Shown here one piece after another: positions 63,789-64,000 of a stretch of DNA of 64,000 bases; the first letter of the stretch is position 1, and every line of letters begins with the position of its first letter. This stretch comes from an uncultured Devosia sp. (lineage in GTDB: Bacteria; Pseudomonadota; Alphaproteobacteria; Rhizobiales; Devosiaceae). The stretch spans positions 8,527 through 72,526 of the forward strand of contig NZ_CAMLHM010000014.1 of NCBI RefSeq assembly GCF_946479885.1. Reading direction: 5' to 3'. The position numbers and the translations under genes are program-made. The notes under the pieces are model-generated. The model was not told the DNA's origin, did not search any database, and was given only the letters and a program-made list of their open reading frames with translations.

Positions 63789-64000
63789 TGCGCCTGCTGC
63801 TCGCCGCTCTGATGCTGTTCTGCGCCGGGCCGGCGCTGGCGCAGACTGTTACGCCGACGCAGGTGCTGGATGCGGCGGTGAATGAGGTGATCCGCCCCGG
63901 CGTAGCCGCGTTCAAGACACGGGCCAGCGGGCTGGAAAGCGCCATGGGCGGGCTCTGCGCGGTGCCGTCGGAAGGCGCGCTGGCCATTGCCCGGCAGCAG
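63788..64000 (+). CDS. Second imelysin-family protein (N-terminal part, cut by window end)
   Basis: First 71 codons, open at the right edge. Signal peptide 1-19 (LMLFCAGPALAQ), then QVLDAAVNEVIRPGVAAFK, the first helix of the imelysin fold. ATG overlaps the di-haem gene's stop codon. The arrangement imelysin, di-haem, imelysin is common; further genes are expected outside the window. Confidence 0.83.
   Translation, partial: MRLLLAALMLFCAGPALAQTVTPTQVLDAAVNEVIRPGVAAFKTRASGLESAMGGLCAVPSEGALAIARQQ

Overview
The window looks like a chromosomal segment of a GC-rich alphaproteobacterium of the order Hyphomicrobiales, most likely Devosia or a close relative. The evidence is a PhyR-NepR-EcfG general stress response locus, several HWE/HisKA_2 histidine kinases, ChvE-GguAB and polyol (smo-type) sugar importers, an Irr-type iron box, and many intergenic palindromes built on CTCCCTCCCC arms. 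This assignment is inferred from gene content; no rRNA or tRNA gene was found.

Layout. 1-5.0 kb: a uronate operon with a TRAP transporter (SBP truncated at the left edge), a FadR-type regulator, and kduI, kduD and kdgF; uxuA follows at 6.95 kb, and all these routes lead to 2-keto-3-deoxygluconate. 5.2-6.8 kb: an M15-like protein, a TRIC/YadS-type membrane protein and a DUF4326 protein. 8.2-14.6 kb: a signalling block with a six-TM hybrid histidine kinase, a receiver protein, a convergent alpha-oxoamine-synthase-like enzyme and a membrane PAS-GGDEF-EAL protein. It resembles Cqs/Lqs alpha-hydroxyketone signalling in architecture and is the best candidate for an undescribed system. 14.7-19.5 kb: a polar amino-acid ABC importer with an MTH1187-type protein and an aspartoacylase-like deacylase. 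19.7-30.4 kb: a general stress response island (phyR, nepR, ecfG, a degenerate receiver, three HWE/HisKA_2 kinases, a Crp/Fnr regulator, a lipid kinase and several small membrane proteins) with six consensus EcfG promoters and one weaker match.

30.5-37.2 kb: a three-gene operon of a DUF2126 transglutaminase, a circularly permuted ATP-grasp/alpha-E protein and a second transglutaminase. 37.5-46.5 kb: a polyol operon (SorC-type regulator, ABC importer, mannitol dehydrogenase-family enzyme, FGGY kinase), interrupted at nearly every junction by palindromic elements. 46.6-51.8 kb: a GntR regulator with a 17-bp operator, divergent from chvE-gguA-gguB; chvE is preceded by a short ORF that overlaps its start codon. 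51.9-56.3 kb: a stand-alone MraY-like transferase, a GH43 glycosidase, a GrpB-family protein and a mercaptopyruvate-type sulfurtransferase. 56.4-60.4 kb: an ABC importer preceded by a PhoB-box-like sequence. 60.8-64.0 kb: an iron-linked operon (imelysin-like IrpA, di-haem protein, second imelysin cut by the right edge) behind an Irr-box-like palindrome.

The window therefore combines nutrient uptake and catabolism (uronates, polyols, aldoses, amino acids, a possible phosphorus source, iron) with dense stress and cell-signalling control. Three families of intergenic inverted repeats recur, mostly at operon ends and inside operons.
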